Of a DNA stretch of 64,000 nt, positions 12,061 through 24,194 are shown in pieces; position 1 is the first letter of the stretch, and each line of letters begins with the position of its first letter. Location of the stretch: NCBI RefSeq assembly GCF_008831285.2, contig NC_045142.1:16431354-16495353 (forward strand), written 5' to 3'. Position numbers and translations under genes: made by a program. Below the pieces are notes generated by a model that saw only the letters and a list, made by a program, of their open reading frames with translations, was not told the origin of the DNA and did no database searches. Source of the DNA: Nymphaea colorata. Lineage: Eukaryota; Streptophyta; Magnoliopsida; Nymphaeales; Nymphaeaceae.

Positions 12061-13284
12061 CATCAGGTTTAAAATTTTGAAACATATGATATCCTTTAAA
12101 AATGTAAAAATATGAAAAATAAGAATGTAGAAATGATTTGGAAAACCAAATTTTATGAACTACTTATAAATATTTTTCTATAACTAATTGAAGCTAACTA
12201 CAAATGTATGGTCACCAACATGAAAAACATAAAACAAAGAAAAAAAAAAGTTCGGTTCCATAAAATAAATTTCATGTCACGTAATTCCAAATCCAAATGT
12301 TTAATAGGACATAGATGAACCAAAAAGCATGTGATATCTTAGAGAACCAGTAAGAACGGCTATCGGCCAATTAGTTATTTTTGTTGCCAGACATCAACCA
12401 TTTAAGAACAGGAGAAAAATATATGAGAGATTGGCAGAAATTATCACCGAAGTTAGACCAAAACAATCACAAAACGTCATGCAATGGCTGTAAGAGAATT
12501 TGCTGAAGAGCAGAAATATGTTAACGTCCTTGTTAGGCAGATGTAGAATGGGCAAAAATGTCCCGGCGCTTTATAATTGCCGGAAATGCAAAAACACATA
12601 CACTAACTGAAAGAAGAAAAACGAGCACATCAGCTGCACAGCAATCTGTGCTGGTTGATCATGCTAGAGGGGAGAGATACTCAACATTACAAAGGCCCAG
12701 CAAATTACTAAGGCAACAAACACAAACCACAAAGCCGGTGCTAACAGCAAAATAAAACAAAAAAACTCAAAAGAATCCCCTCCCCCCACCGAACGTGTTC
12801 TTTGCATAGGAGTGCATCGACAACAAACAAACTAATTCCGTAGTCCTAAGATTCACTCGTCTGCCTCAGAAAACCACATCGTCGTGCTGGAGCCATTATT
12901 GCTCTCCAACCTATAAAAAACGGACATTTCCACAGCTGGTGTCCTTGCTTGCTTTTGCCTCCAAATTAGGTTTTAATGGACAAATCCTCCCTAACTTCCA
13001 TGCGGGGCTGATACCAAGTATTGTTGTATAGCTGCTGCATAACATCATAATACCAAAACAAGAGTGGGAGTAATCCCTCTGGCTAGAGAAAGAGAGAGAG
13101 GAGAAGGTGGGTCCCTTTCGTTAGGAGGAATCCCTTCTCATCAAGGGTCCCTGATGTTTTTCATTGTGTGGCCTCCTTTAACAAGTGTATCCCAATGCAT
13201 CCATCAAGGCCCATGCTATGAGAGTATATAAATATATATATATCCCTTCTAGTGGGTTGACCCGATAAGGCCAAGCTGAGGCAA
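12061..13284. other. Unassigned AT-rich stretch left of copia A
   Basis: No coding signal recognised. The complement of TGGTATCAG occurs at 13008-13016, which could be a minus-strand primer binding site of another worn LTR element, and short GA tracts lie at 13085-13101. A GC-rich patch at about 12559-12590 (cccggcgctttataattgcc) is unexplained. Confidence 0.3.
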
Positions 13285-13289
13285 CTTGC

Positions 13290-13630
13290 TAAATAAAAAG
13301 TAAAGAAGAAGGGGCAAGATGTATGTGGTTCAGCTGTTGAGAGCTTACATCCACAGCAAACGCACATAGGGAAGGATCGTATTTTTTTCGATAATTGCAA
13401 AGGAATGTGCACACCTATCTATCTATTTATCTACATTTCCTTCATGGATTTACACATAAGGCAGTTTTGTTCTTTATTTGTTACATAATAATCTTGAGAA
13501 ACAAATTGAAAGTCAAAAATAGAAAGTGAACTGGCAGATTGGCTAGCATAGATTTCTATTTCTAGAAGTCTTTTCATCATTTCCACTGTTCTTGAGATTT
13601 TTTGTTAACTGATTGCATTTTTCATTAATA
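13290..13630 (-). repeat. 3' LTR of copia A
   Basis: Shares long stretches with 23071-23313, for example the words around 'gtatgtggttcagct', 'gcttacatccacagcaaa', 'gcaaaggaa' and 'ttttttgttaactgattgc'. It is about 100 bases longer than its partner because of a segment at about 13450-13560 that the partner lacks. A purine-rich tract on the minus strand next to its right border (about 13631-13641) fits a polypurine tract. Confidence 0.8.
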
Positions 13631-13639
13631 ATCCCCTTA

Positions 13640-14329
13640 AACCAAGCAGTTCATGCTAATTGAGTTTGATCAAAAGCTCTTGAAAACGATTCCTTAGTAG
13701 ACCCTTGGTAAAAATATCTGCTATTTGCTTATTAAAATTGATTTACTTGTTCAGAAGTTGCCTTGAAGCAAATCTCTCCCAAACATAGTGAAAATCAATT
13801 TGGATATGCTTTGTGCGACTATGAAAAATAGAATTGGCAATTATGTGAAGAGCACTTGTATTTTCACAATATAAAGTTGGAGGAGAATATGTTTAATCCC
13901 TAAATCCTTGAGCAAAATCTGCACCCCAGATAATTCAGCTGCTACCTAGGCCATCACCCTGTACTCCACCTTAGCACTAGACCAGGTTATGCTATTTTGC
14001 ATCTTAGTACTCCACAACACAATGTTGGCTCCAAAGAACACCCATAGTCTGGTAGTTGACCTTCTCGTCTCATTGCAAATGGCCCAGTTAGAGTTGGAGA
14101 AAGCTCTTATCTGAAAATTGTTGGAGCAATTATGTCTAAGACCATGTGAATTGTGTCTTTAATATATCATGATATCCTTTTTACAATCTGAAAATGTCTA
14201 TGTGAAGGTTGTCGCATAAACTGGCTAGTGCAATTAACTGCAAAAAAAATATTTCGTCAAGAAAGAGTAAAATATTGCAATGGCTCAACCGTCTTATGAC
14301 ACAAGGTGGGATCATTGTATTGTATAGTT
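13640..14329 (-). pseudogene. Copia A RNase H region (C-terminal part of pol)
   Basis: Minus-strand translation in fragments gives the end of copia RNase H. A segment like 'TLYCENTSALHIIANSIFHS' precedes 'RTKHIQIDFHYV', and 'ADIFTKGLL' lies at about 13700. Frameshifts and stops interrupt it. It is cut off on the right at the CCTGT duplication by copia B and resumes upstream at 19675. Confidence 0.8.
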
Positions 14330-14334
14330 CCTGT

Positions 14335-14731
14335 TGTTAAAATATAAATCCTTCACCAGCACGTTGAAGAGGAGTCTCTTAGGATTCTACCTCCTTGTAG
14401 AATGTGTTAAGATATTTAATGTCCTTGTAACATGTGAAGAGTCTCCTAGGATTCTATGTTGTAGTTAATATCCTTGTAATATGTGAAGTCTCTTAGGTTT
14501 CTATGATGTAATTAATGTCCTTGGAGCTTGTGAAATCTCCTAGGATTCTACGATTGGAGACTCTTAGAATTCTGGAAATGGGATTATAAATAGAGGCCGT
14601 GCAAACCATTTTGGCCACAGCTTCTTCTCCTCAGTTTCTTCTTGTTTTCATTCTCTCTCTCTCTCTATCTCTCTCTCTTCCTGCGTGAGTGTTGTTTTCT
14701 GGTTACAGATATTGGTGCTAGATTTCTATCA
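14335..14731 (+). repeat. 5' LTR of copia B
   Basis: Begins TGTTAAAATATAAATCC and ends GATTTCTATCA. 'Attataaatagagg' near 14584-14597 is the likely TATA box. About 60 bases downstream lies a CT tract (14653-14680), typical of a leader. Four degenerate copies of a unit starting 'gtctc(c/t)taggattcta' begin at about 14375, 14441, 14488 and 14534. Confidence 0.95.
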
Positions 14732-14746
14732 TGGTATCAGAGCGCC
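14732..14746 (+). promoter_or_regulatory. Primer binding site of copia B (initiator-Met tRNA)
   Basis: TGGTATCAGAGCGCC directly follows the LTR end. It is complementary to the 3' end of plant initiator-Met tRNA, which primes minus-strand DNA synthesis. Confidence 0.95.
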
Positions 14747-14952
14747 AGGTTACGTTATCTCTACCAAACGAAATGCCCAAACAGGTCTGATCTGGTTAGA
14801 ACTCTTTTCTCATCTTGTCTCTATCCTGAATTTACTTTTCTCTTGCGCAATTCTTGTTCGTTTTTCTTCTTGCTTACCCAAGGACACATCTTGTTATATC
14901 GTGTCTTCTTTCCCTCTCATCTTCTACCTATATACCATTCCTTTCTGCTGTC

Positions 14953-17900
14953 ATGGAAAACCTTTCGCATTCTGGCATGTCCTCAAGTTTTCTTCCTCAC
15001 CTTATTACCAAAAAACTCAACCATGAGAATTACCTGATCTGGAAAAGGCAAATCATGCCTTTCATAAGAAGTCAAGGCCTCTTTGGACATCTCGATGGTT
15101 CAACAAAGGCTCCACCAATATCCGTTTTACAGGAAATAAAAAATGAGGCAGGAGAAGTTATTGTTGTTCATGAAGACAACAATCCTGAACATGCTATGTG
15201 GATGAGACGTGATCAAAGTCTGGTTGCGTATATTTTGTCCACTTTATCTCAACAAGTGTTACTTTCAGTTTCTGATGATTGTACTGCAGAAGAATTATGG
15301 GAAACCCTTGCTGATACCTTTTCCCAAATATCAGAAGCTCGAATTATGTACTTAAAGAAAGAATTTCAGAATTTGAGCAAAGGTTCAACGTCTATCATGG
15401 ATTATTTGGGGCGTATTAAGGCCATCGCAGACCAACTTGCTGCCTCGGGGAATAACATTTTTGATAAGGAAAATGTGCAGCAAACCTTGAATGGACTTGG
15501 GCATGATTATTATGCTTTTATTACAGCTCTTGAGGTCCTTCCTGTTCTGCCTTCCTTCAACGAACTACAAGGTAAACTTCTCCAACATGAAATGAATATG
15601 AAAAGAGTCATTGAAAGGACTGATCAAGGGAACTCCCAAAATGTGTTGGCTATGAATGTAAAGTTTGGTAAGAGCCATGGGAACTCCAACCATGGTGGTC
15701 ATGGCATTCTACCAACACCACATAACCAAGGTATGTCTCCTGTGGATACTTCAAGAAAAATACCAATTTGTTTTCAGTGCAACAAGAAAGGACACATGAA
15801 GGCACAATGTTGGTTTAATCCTCAAAATAAAAACAAAGGGATAAGACATGATTATAAACAAGGAGGACAAAGTTCTAAATCCACCGCTGAAGATATGCAA
15901 CAGCTATTGATGACCGCATTCTCAAAGATGACTATAAAGCAAAATGAGCAGGGAGAATGGTTCTTGGATTCAGGTGCAGCTACCCATGTGATAGGAAATG
16001 CAGGTAAATTGACTAACTTATCCCCTCATTACGGTAGAAGTTGCATTATAACAGGTGATGGAAAATCTCATCCCATTACACATATTGGAAATGCACATAT
16101 TCCATTGTCATCCTCGTCTCTATCATTGTCTAATGTTGTTCTTGCTCCCAATATCAAAAAGAACATCATATCCATTTCTAAACTCATTGATGATACAAGC
16201 TCTTCTGTTGAATTCACACCTTCTTCTGTCTATGTCAAGGACCTCCAAACGAAGAAAATGTTCGCTAGAGGGGAGCGTCAAGGGAATATGTACGTCCTCA
16301 AGGAATGTCTACCCAAGGATTCATCCACTTTTGATATAGGATTGAAGACATTTTCTCTTTCTCATAATGCGTCATCAATGCCAAGTTCTTGCCATTTTCA
16401 ATCAAAAGTAAGGGGCCCTAACCAATTTTTGGAGTCTGATTTGTGGCGTAGTCGGCTAGGACACTGTGGTCGACATTTTATTGAAAAACTTGTCACAGAT
16501 AGTCTCATTCCAAGATCAAGTTTACCTCTTACTTCAAGTGTCAAAAAATGTTCAAGTTGTGGACTTTGTAAGAGTCATGTTTTACCTTTCCATAATATAA
16601 ATCAAAGGGCTTCCAAACCTTTTGAAACTATTTTTTCTGATGTATGGGGGCCAACCCCTATTGATTCCATGTCTGGGTCAAGATATTGTGTCTTATTCAT
16701 TGACTCTTACTCACGTTTCACCTGGATTTACTTTATGAAACACAAATCAGAAGTACCTCACATATTTCGAAACTTCTATGCCATGATTCAAACTAAATTT
16801 TCATCCAATGTGGTGCATTTTCAATGTGATGGAGGGGGAGAATATTCCTCGCTTGATTTTATTGAATTTCTACGTGAAAAAGGGATAACTAGACAAATTT
16901 CCTGCCCTTACACACCACAACAAAATGGTGTAGTTGAGCGGAAACATCGACATATAGTTGAAAGCGCCATGAGCATGATGCATGATACTAATGTGCCCAT
17001 TTCCTTGTGGACTGAAGCCTTCCATACTGCTGTATACATAATAAATTATTTGCCTATGACACTCTTGATGTATAAATCGCCATATTTTACACTCTTAGGC
17101 AAACAACCTGATTACAAGAACTTGAAGGTTTTTTGTTGTGTATGCTATGTTCACGTTGATGCTGCCTTGAGGAACAAGTTTCAAGACAAAGCTATTCAAT
17201 GTAGATTCGTTGGATACGCTGATGAATATAAAGGTTTTCGATGCTATGATCCAACAACTAAACGTATCAAAACTTCAAGAAATGTCATTTTTGATGAACA
17301 TAGTTTTGATAATACAAATGAAATGCCTATGACCATTGAATCTTATGATCCCTGGACCAGTACACAGTTATTCAATGCAAATCCTGTTATAGAAAATGAT
17401 GTGCATCAAAATGAAGATCCAGAGAGAGCAATACAACCTTCGGATATGGCTCAAAGTGAAAATCAAGAAGATCCAATACAGTCATCAAGTCATCATGAAA
17501 ACAATAATGAAGAACAGAGCAACGATGCACATCGATATTCGAGTCTTATCTACAGTCGACGACTAAGGGACAGAGATGCTCACAGTGAAGAAGACAACAT
17601 GCCCCACCTTAGAAGATCCCAACGCATTCGTCATCCCATTCACAGGTGGGTTAGCTATGATTCTTTACCACTTGATTTTCAGTTATTCATGGCAAAAGTT
17701 GGCAAGGAGGAAGAACCTACTTCATTTGATCAAGCATCAAAATCACATCATTGGAGAAAGGCTATGAAAGAAGAAATGGATGCCTTGCATGAATGTGGAA
17801 CATGGGAGATCGTTCCGAGGCCACACGAAAAGAACGTAGTGGGCTCCAAATGGGTATACAAAATTAAATACAAACCTGACGGCAGCATAGAAAGACACAA

Positions 17901-19272
17901 AGCAAGGTTAGTAGCAAAAGGGTTTACACAACAATATGGAGAAGATTATGATGAGACATTCAGCCCTGTGATCAAAATGGGAACAATTCGCGTGATTATA
18001 TCATTGGCAGTTGAATATGGATGGAGACTACATCAAATGGACGTGAAGAATGCTTTTCTTCATGGTGATTTAAGGGAGGAAGTATATATGGAACAACCTC
18101 CAGGATACACGAAAGGAGACTCTCATGCATGGGTTTGCAAACTAAGAAAATCTATTTATGGACTTAAACAGGCCTCACGTTCATGGTTTGACAGTTTCTC
18201 TTGCAAGATTCAAGAATGTGGTTTTCGGAGATGTCCTCTAGATCACTCTCTTTTCATTTATCGAAAGGAAAACATATTTACTTTACTTCTTATATATGTT
18301 GATGATATTGTTATCACAGGCAATTCAGAAAAACACATAGAAGAAGCTAAAGTTTTGATGATGCAAAACTTCAAAATGAAAGAGCTTGGTGATTTACGAT
18401 TCTTTCTTGGAGTGGAGATTGATAGGCACAATAATCGCCTCACATTGACACAACAGAAATACACGTTGGATCTGCTGAAAAAGTCAGGTATGTCTGATTG
18501 TAAGCCTGTTGGAACTCCTAGTGTTTTAAATCAAAGACTAAGTGCTCAAGATGGGGAGTTATATGAAGATCCTACGCAATATCGAAGTATTGTTGGGGCA
18601 CTTCAATATCTTACATTTACTAGACCAGATATTATATATGCTGTGAATCAAGTATCTCAATTTATGCATGCACCTAGAGATACTCACATGGATGCTGTCA
18701 AAAGAATATTAAGATATCTTAAAGGGACAGCAGGAGATGGCTTAGTTTATGGTAAGAGTGAAAATATAACTACTGGACATCAACTTATGACATTCACAGA
18801 TGCAGATTGGGCTGGAGATCCCGATTAAAGAAAGTCCATTTCTGGTTTTTGTATTTTCATTGGACGTAATCTTGTGTCTTGGAGTTGTCGAAAGCAAAAG
18901 GCAGTAGCAAGATCCCGCACTGAAGCTGAATACAGATGCATGGCTGCAGGTACTGCTGAAGTTACATGGGTTAGACATTTGCTAGAAGACATTGGAGAAA
19001 AGATTAAAACATCAATGTTAATGTGCGATAATCAAAGTGCTGTTAACATTGCCTTTAATCCCGTACAACATGGTCGAACAAAGCACATTGAAATTGATCA
19101 ACACTTTGTTAGACAAAAGGTGGAAGACAAGGAGATTCAGCCTATTTATGTTCGTACAGATGAACAAGTTGCAGACTTATTTACAAAAGGATTAACAAAT
19201 GAACGATTCTGGTTTCTAAAAGGCAAGTTGTACATGGTGCAAAACCATGCACAACTTGAGGGAGTGTGTTAA
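14953..19272 (+). pseudogene. Copia B gag-pol polyprotein with one in-frame stop
   Basis: One frame of 1,439 codons plus stop encodes all copia functions. Gag is at the N-terminus, with a CCHC zinc knuckle near residue 273. An aspartic protease DSGA lies near residue 339 and the integrase HHCC finger near 490-540. The DDE triad (Asp 563, Asp 626, Glu 662, with 35 residues between the last two) is intact. Reverse transcriptase has YVDD near residue 1115, and RNase H starts with TDADWAGD. A TAA at 18826-18828 ends the frame within RNase H, but the same frame runs on to 19270-19272 with DNQSAV, RTKHIEID and DLFTKG motifs. The stop is therefore the only visible defect. I chose the ATG at 14953 because the family gag starts there; in-frame codons extend up to 14854. 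The element would need read-through or trans-supplied RNase H. Confidence 0.93.
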
Positions 19273-19577
19273 AATATAAATCCTTCACCAGCACGTTGAA
19301 GAGGAGTCTCTTAGGATTCTACCTCCTTGTAGAATGTGTTAAGATATTTAATGTCCTTGTAATATGTGAAGAGTCTCCTAGGATTCTATGTTGTAGTTAA
19401 TATCCTTGTAATATGTGAAGTCTCTTAGGTTTCTATGATGTAATTAATGTCCTTGGAGCTTGTGAAATCTCCTAGGATTCTACGATTGGAGACTCTTAGA
19501 ATTCTGGAAATAGGATTATAAATAGAGGCCGTGCAAACCATTTTGGCCACAGCTTCTTCTCCTCAGTTTCTTCTTGT

Positions 19578-19619
<42 letters not shown>

Positions 19620-19669
19620 TGCGTGAGTGCTGTTTTCTGGTTACAGATATTGGTGCTAGATTTCTATCA
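19267..19669 (+). repeat. 3' LTR of copia B
   Basis: Near-identical partner of 14335-14731, six bases longer owing to the CT tract at 19584-19615. The preceding 'cttgagggag' is the polypurine tract. The last codons of the polyprotein overlap its first bases. Confidence 0.95.
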
Positions 19670-19674
19670 CCTGT

Positions 19675-22600
19675 CATTCATCCATTGAAACTTAGTAGCA
19701 ATAGGCAGGTTTGCAGTCTACCATCCCAGCCTTTTCAAGGATGTCCTTAGCATATTTTCACTAGGACAAGAATAGCCCAAATGATAAACAAGACACCTCT
19801 ATGCCAAGAAAATATTGGAGTTTTCCAAGGACCTTAACCAAAAATTTTTGTTGTAAGTTTTCAACAAAAGCTTGCACCATCTGATTAGAGCTACCTGTTA
19901 AAATCATATCATCAATGTATATAAGTAATATAATAATGTTTGTCTCCCTTTTTAGACCAAACATGGATGGATCTACAGAACTAGCTTGAAACCCATAATC
20001 AAGAAAAAAAAACTCAAGCAAGAGAACATGGCCCATGAAGCTTGTTTGAGCTCATAAAGTATCTATTTTAATTTGCAAACATAATTAGGCTTAACAGGAC
20101 CCTCATAGGCAGGAGGCTGTCGCATAAAAATATTTTCAATAATGGATCTATGCAAAAATGTGTTTCTGACATCTAATTGTCTCACATCCCACCTTGCACC
20201 ATTGCAATAGATAAAACAATTCTAGTACTTGCCGACTGAAGAACTGGATAGAAAGTTTCATGGAAATTAACCCCCTTTTTTAGTAAATCCTCTAACAACC
20301 AAGCATGCCTTGAGTTTGTCCAACGTCCCATCTGCCTTGAGTTTCGATTTAAAAACTCATTTTGAACCCACAAAGTTCATTGTGGTTCATATGGAACATA
20401 CTTGCATGTACCATCATGAAGAACTTTCATCTCATCGTTCATGGCATTCTTCCATCCTTGATGTTGAATAGCCTCTCTAACATTTGATTGTTCTTTTGGA
20501 ATATAAGAATATAAAGTAGGCAGTTTTGCATACTTGGGATTCAGTTTGTGGATCCCTACCATGGAGCATGTAATCATGGTTCGGTTGGAAGAGTTAGGTA
20601 CTTAAGCTCAGTCATAATTTCTTCATTGTTGATTTCAGTGGTAGAATATCTAGACCCATTGATTGATTTCTCACAGATATCTTCAGTGGTAGTTCAATGT
20701 GTTTAATATCATGAGTCATGGGCCCTATTACATTATTTCAAGATTGGATTTCATCTTTCAAAACCTCCCGAGAAGGATGATCAATAATCTGTTCTTGTTT
20801 AGTGTGCCTTTAACGTATCGTATCTCCATTAATTAACCTATGTCATGCACTATTCTCGCTTTCTTTATTGGAAATTTCTTCCCATGAATGAAAATTATAT
20901 GCAAATTTATTTGCATCATAAAGTACTACAGGTTTTTTATAAGGAAATATTTCTTCATCAAAGACAACGTGTCATGAAATATATATTCAGCCAATATCGG
21001 GATATTAAACAACTAACAGTTATATCCAAGGAAGATGCACAGTAAACACCATGGTTCAAAAATTTTTTTTTGACAAAATCCTCATCCAAAGACCTAAACA
21101 AGTCATAATTCAAGTGCTTCCCAAAGACTTTTAGATAAGGAGAAATCAATGAGCTTGATGACAGTTTACTTGTGAGAAAAACTACACTATTGAAGGCTTC
21201 AAACCAGAATTGTTTAGGGGTATGCGCATGAAACATCATGGTAAGTTCAAGTTTAGTCACATTTCTATGCTTTCATTTGGTTTTGACTGCATGAAATGTT
21301 TGATCCCCATCATTGCAAGGAGAGAGAAGTTTTTTTACTAACATAAAAACTGCCTCCATCAGATTGAAAGACATTAATTCTCTTGTCAAAATGTCGCTCA
21401 AATTATTTATAGAAATTACTAAAGCACTCAAGAAAATCACATTTAAAACTTAAGAGGGTACAACAATGTAAGGCAACTATAATCATCAACAAATAAAACG
21501 TAATACTTGTACCTTAATGAGAGACAACTAGGGATGATCCCCATCAGTTAGAATGGATTTTGTCAAACAAAGAAGGACTAGGCCTTTCATGATGAATAAA
21601 AGAAAGTCAACAAGATTTGCCTAGCTGACAATTCCCACAACATAGTTATTAGACACATTAGAGGAAACTTGAATCAAATTATTTTCCTGAAGATGCTTGA
21701 CAACTTGAAGGTGTAGTGACCAAGCCAAGCATGCCACTGATCTTCTAACACACAACAAAAATGATTGAAAAAAATGTAGATTGAACTCCATGGTGGTCAC
21801 CAATGCCATATAGACCATCCTTCTTATGCCTCTATTCTATCATCATCCCTATTATCCTACCCTTTACAATACAAGACGATCCATTAAACTAAAAAAATAT
21901 ATAAGGCAGATCTCAGGTCAAGATATTAAATCCCTTTTAAGGTCAGGCACAAAATACTTTCGAAATATGAATATGTGAGCCACTAGAAGAGAAAAACCCA
22001 TGGCCAACATGCGATATAGATAAAAAATCTTCATGTCCAATCATAATTCTATCATTTCCTTTATAAGGAATAAGGCGATTGACCTGACCAAAATTACCTG
22101 TCATGTGGGTAAGGCTCCCAAATTGGTATACCAATCTAAATCACTAGGGTCTGCAACTGTGGTGGCAGCAAGAGCCTTGTAGGCTCATTAGCTTGAAAGG
22201 CATAATTAAACCTTTCAAAACATCTAAGATCAGAATGATACTGTTAGCCACAAATTTGACAAATGAGAGGTTCCTTCCCCTCTTATTATCACATTTAGGT
22301 GTGCCTGAAGATGTTGAGTCACTTTTGATATTGTTGTTCTTGTTACGATATGGACCTTGACTGCAGCCATTGTATCCTCCTCACCCTCAACCAGAATAGC
22401 CTCCTTGATTTTGTTATTTTGATGGACCATGGCCATTTGAGAAGAAGCAAAGAACTTGGACCTAGTGACATAACTCTACAACAAAGGAATTATCTCTTGA
22501 TAAGTGGGCATCAGAGGTTTCAGCATGGAAGTCATGAAGGCTTCATAGACATCACCAAGACCTTGCAATAGCTAGGCCAACCAGTGCCTTGAATTTTCCA

Positions 22601-22990
22601 ATATATTATGCCAAAGCATCTCCATTTTTCTGCAAGGACATAAGAAGATGAGTTAAATGAAACTCATGCTCCTAAGATTTTTCTGACAAGGCATTAATTA
22701 GAGTCCATCAGATCTCATGAGAGGTCATCTCTAGGTCAACAACTAGACCTATGACACTCTCAGACATAGTTTTAGAAATCCATTTTTTAATCAAATAAAC
22801 ATATTTATGTTAGGCAGTATACTAAGGATTTGGGGTTGACTTTTGAGTAGCCCATCAACAACTTCACATGCAGGGGCAGCAGTGTCACCAGTAACAAATC
22901 AATACAGGTTTTGGCTTTCAAGGAGAGCTACAACTTGTGCTTTCCATAGCAAAAAAATGTGTTGCTATTCAACTTAAGGGAAACAAAGGT
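19675..22990 (-). pseudogene. Copia A gag, protease, integrase and reverse transcriptase, decayed
   Basis: Minus-strand pieces from right to left are a gag part with a glycine/asparagine-rich tail (about 22230-22436) and a protease-like stretch containing HMTGNFGQVN (about 22090). Next is an integrase part with 'KLELTMMFHAHTPKQFWFEAFNSVVFL' in two runs (about 21150-21260). RT segments are 'GWKNAMNDEMKVLHDGT' (about 20420), '[22 protein letters not shown]' in two runs (about 20200) and IYIDDMILTG (about 19910), followed by LGKLQYFLGIEV. Every segment is separated by stops or frameshifts. The frame is broken at 19675 by copia B and continues at 14329. Confidence 0.85.
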
Positions 22991-23070
22991 GGAGACATTG
23001 AGAGTTGAGGGACATGGGCAGGTCGATGAGAATGAAAAAGATGACCAAGCCATACTCCCAGGCTCTGATA

Positions 23071-23313
23071 TAATAAAGAAAGAGCACAGAAGAAAGGACA
23101 AGATATATGTGGTTCAGCTCTTGAGTGCTTACATCCACAGCAAAGGCGCGCAGGGAAAGAGTCTTATTTCTTCAATAATAGCAAAGGAAGGTACACACCG
23201 ATTTATCCATCTCTCTATGTTTCCTCGATGGATTTATAGATAAGGCAGAAGCCTTCTTATCTTTTTTACTATTCTTGGAATTTTTTGTTAACTGATTGCC
23301 TTTTTCATTAATA
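23071..23313 (-). repeat. 5' LTR of copia A
   Basis: Partner of 13290-13630, shortened by an internal deletion. The adjacent minus-strand TATCAGAGCC at 23061-23070 is what remains of the primer binding site, and the duplication CTTGC follows at 23314-23318. Confidence 0.8.
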
Positions 23314-23318
23314 CTTGC

Positions 23319-23899
23319 CCAAGCCAACAAGTTGGCTGAAAGGGTTTTTAACACTTATCTTGACATACTGAAACACGTGTGATAAGGTCAAAGGAGGTGT
23401 AGATTCAGTCCTTCATGAGCATAGTTGGGCCAGTTGGGCTTTTGGATTGTAAACCATTCATACTGTTATTTATTTTGGATCTTGTGTCAATGTCTGACAT
23501 ATAATGATCACATGTCCCCATTTTTGTTGCTTATTTTGTTGCTTTACACTCATCAATTTACTTGATTGAAGTCTTCATTATTTCCAACCCTCTCTTCTTA
23601 GTTGATGGTGGGTTTGAGGGGGATTCCTTTTTCTCACTGCATCAAATTTCCATTGTTTTTAGAATATATTCTTCTCATCTTGTATTCTATTTTTGCATAG
23701 ACTAGAAAGCTTGAAGATAGATCTTCTTTCATGCTAAGGCCATTTGTCAGGAACTTCTCCAGTTGTGGTCATGATAAGCATATTTCTTTTATCTCCATCA
23801 TCTTTCTCACCACTTTTTCTATCCATCAAGATGTTGGACATGTATGAGCAGTCTTCAAGAAAAGGAGAACATGGAAAGCTTGCCTTCTTGATTCAAAAG
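23319..23899. other. Spacer between copia A and copia C
   Basis: About 580 bases with no recognised gene or repeat. A plus-strand frame of 67 codons ending at 23947 runs into the copia C LTR and is not credible as a gene. Confidence 0.4.
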
Positions 23900-24190
23900 T
23901 GTGTGGGAGGAAGGAAACTGATGGAATTTAGAGATGCGCCTGAGTAACTTAAAAACAACGAGAGAATAGATGAAACACTTATTTCATTCATTTACAAAGC
24001 ATATACACATTCATGTACGAGAACATTTTGGACAGGAAAAGAATAAGTTTGTTACAATAGAAAAGGAATCAGGAGCCTTTAGACAAATCACATGTGTGAG
24101 AAAGAAAACTGAAACATAATGAGAAACCATTTGCCTTCACACTAAATTAATTTGATCCTCACGCATTATTCTAGAGTGAATTTCATAACA
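23900..24190 (-). repeat. 3' LTR of copia C
   Basis: About 50 bases longer than the other LTR because of an extra segment at about 24070-24130. The shared words include 'aggaaggaaact', 'tttcattcatttaca' and 'ataagtttgttacaata'. Confidence 0.88.
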
Positions 24191-24194
24191 CACC

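Larger units (their letters stand above)
14335..19669 (+). mobile_element. Copia element B, young and nearly intact
   Basis: A full-length 5.3-kb Ty1/copia element with LTRs 14335-14731 and 19267-19669 and perfect 5-bp target duplications CCTGT (14330-14334 and 19670-19674). It has an adjoining primer binding site TGGTATCAGAGCGCC, a polypurine stretch before the 3' LTR and one continuous gag-pol frame broken by a single stop. Outside the CT microsatellite I count three substitutions between LTRs of about 400 bases, so the insertion is recent. It lies in the opposite orientation within copia A. Confidence 0.97.
13290..23313 (-). mobile_element. Copia element A, decayed, carrying nested copia B
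   Basis: A minus-strand Ty1/copia element of about 4.7 kb without its insert. Related LTRs lie at 13290-13630 and 23071-23313, flanked by a 5-bp target duplication CTTGC (13285-13289 and 23314-23318). A damaged primer binding site (TATCAGAGCC on the minus strand) adjoins the right LTR at about 23061-23070. Coding order on the minus strand from right to left is gag, protease, integrase, RT, then RNase H beyond the nested insert, which is the copia order. Both LTRs seem to end in TA rather than the usual TG...CA, which may be decay or misplacement. Numerous stops show it is old; copia B entered later. Confidence 0.85.

Noticed and set aside
13000-13060. Complement of TGGTATCAG at 13008-13016 suggesting another LTR element
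   Set aside because: A nine-base match with no visible LTR or coding region beside it.
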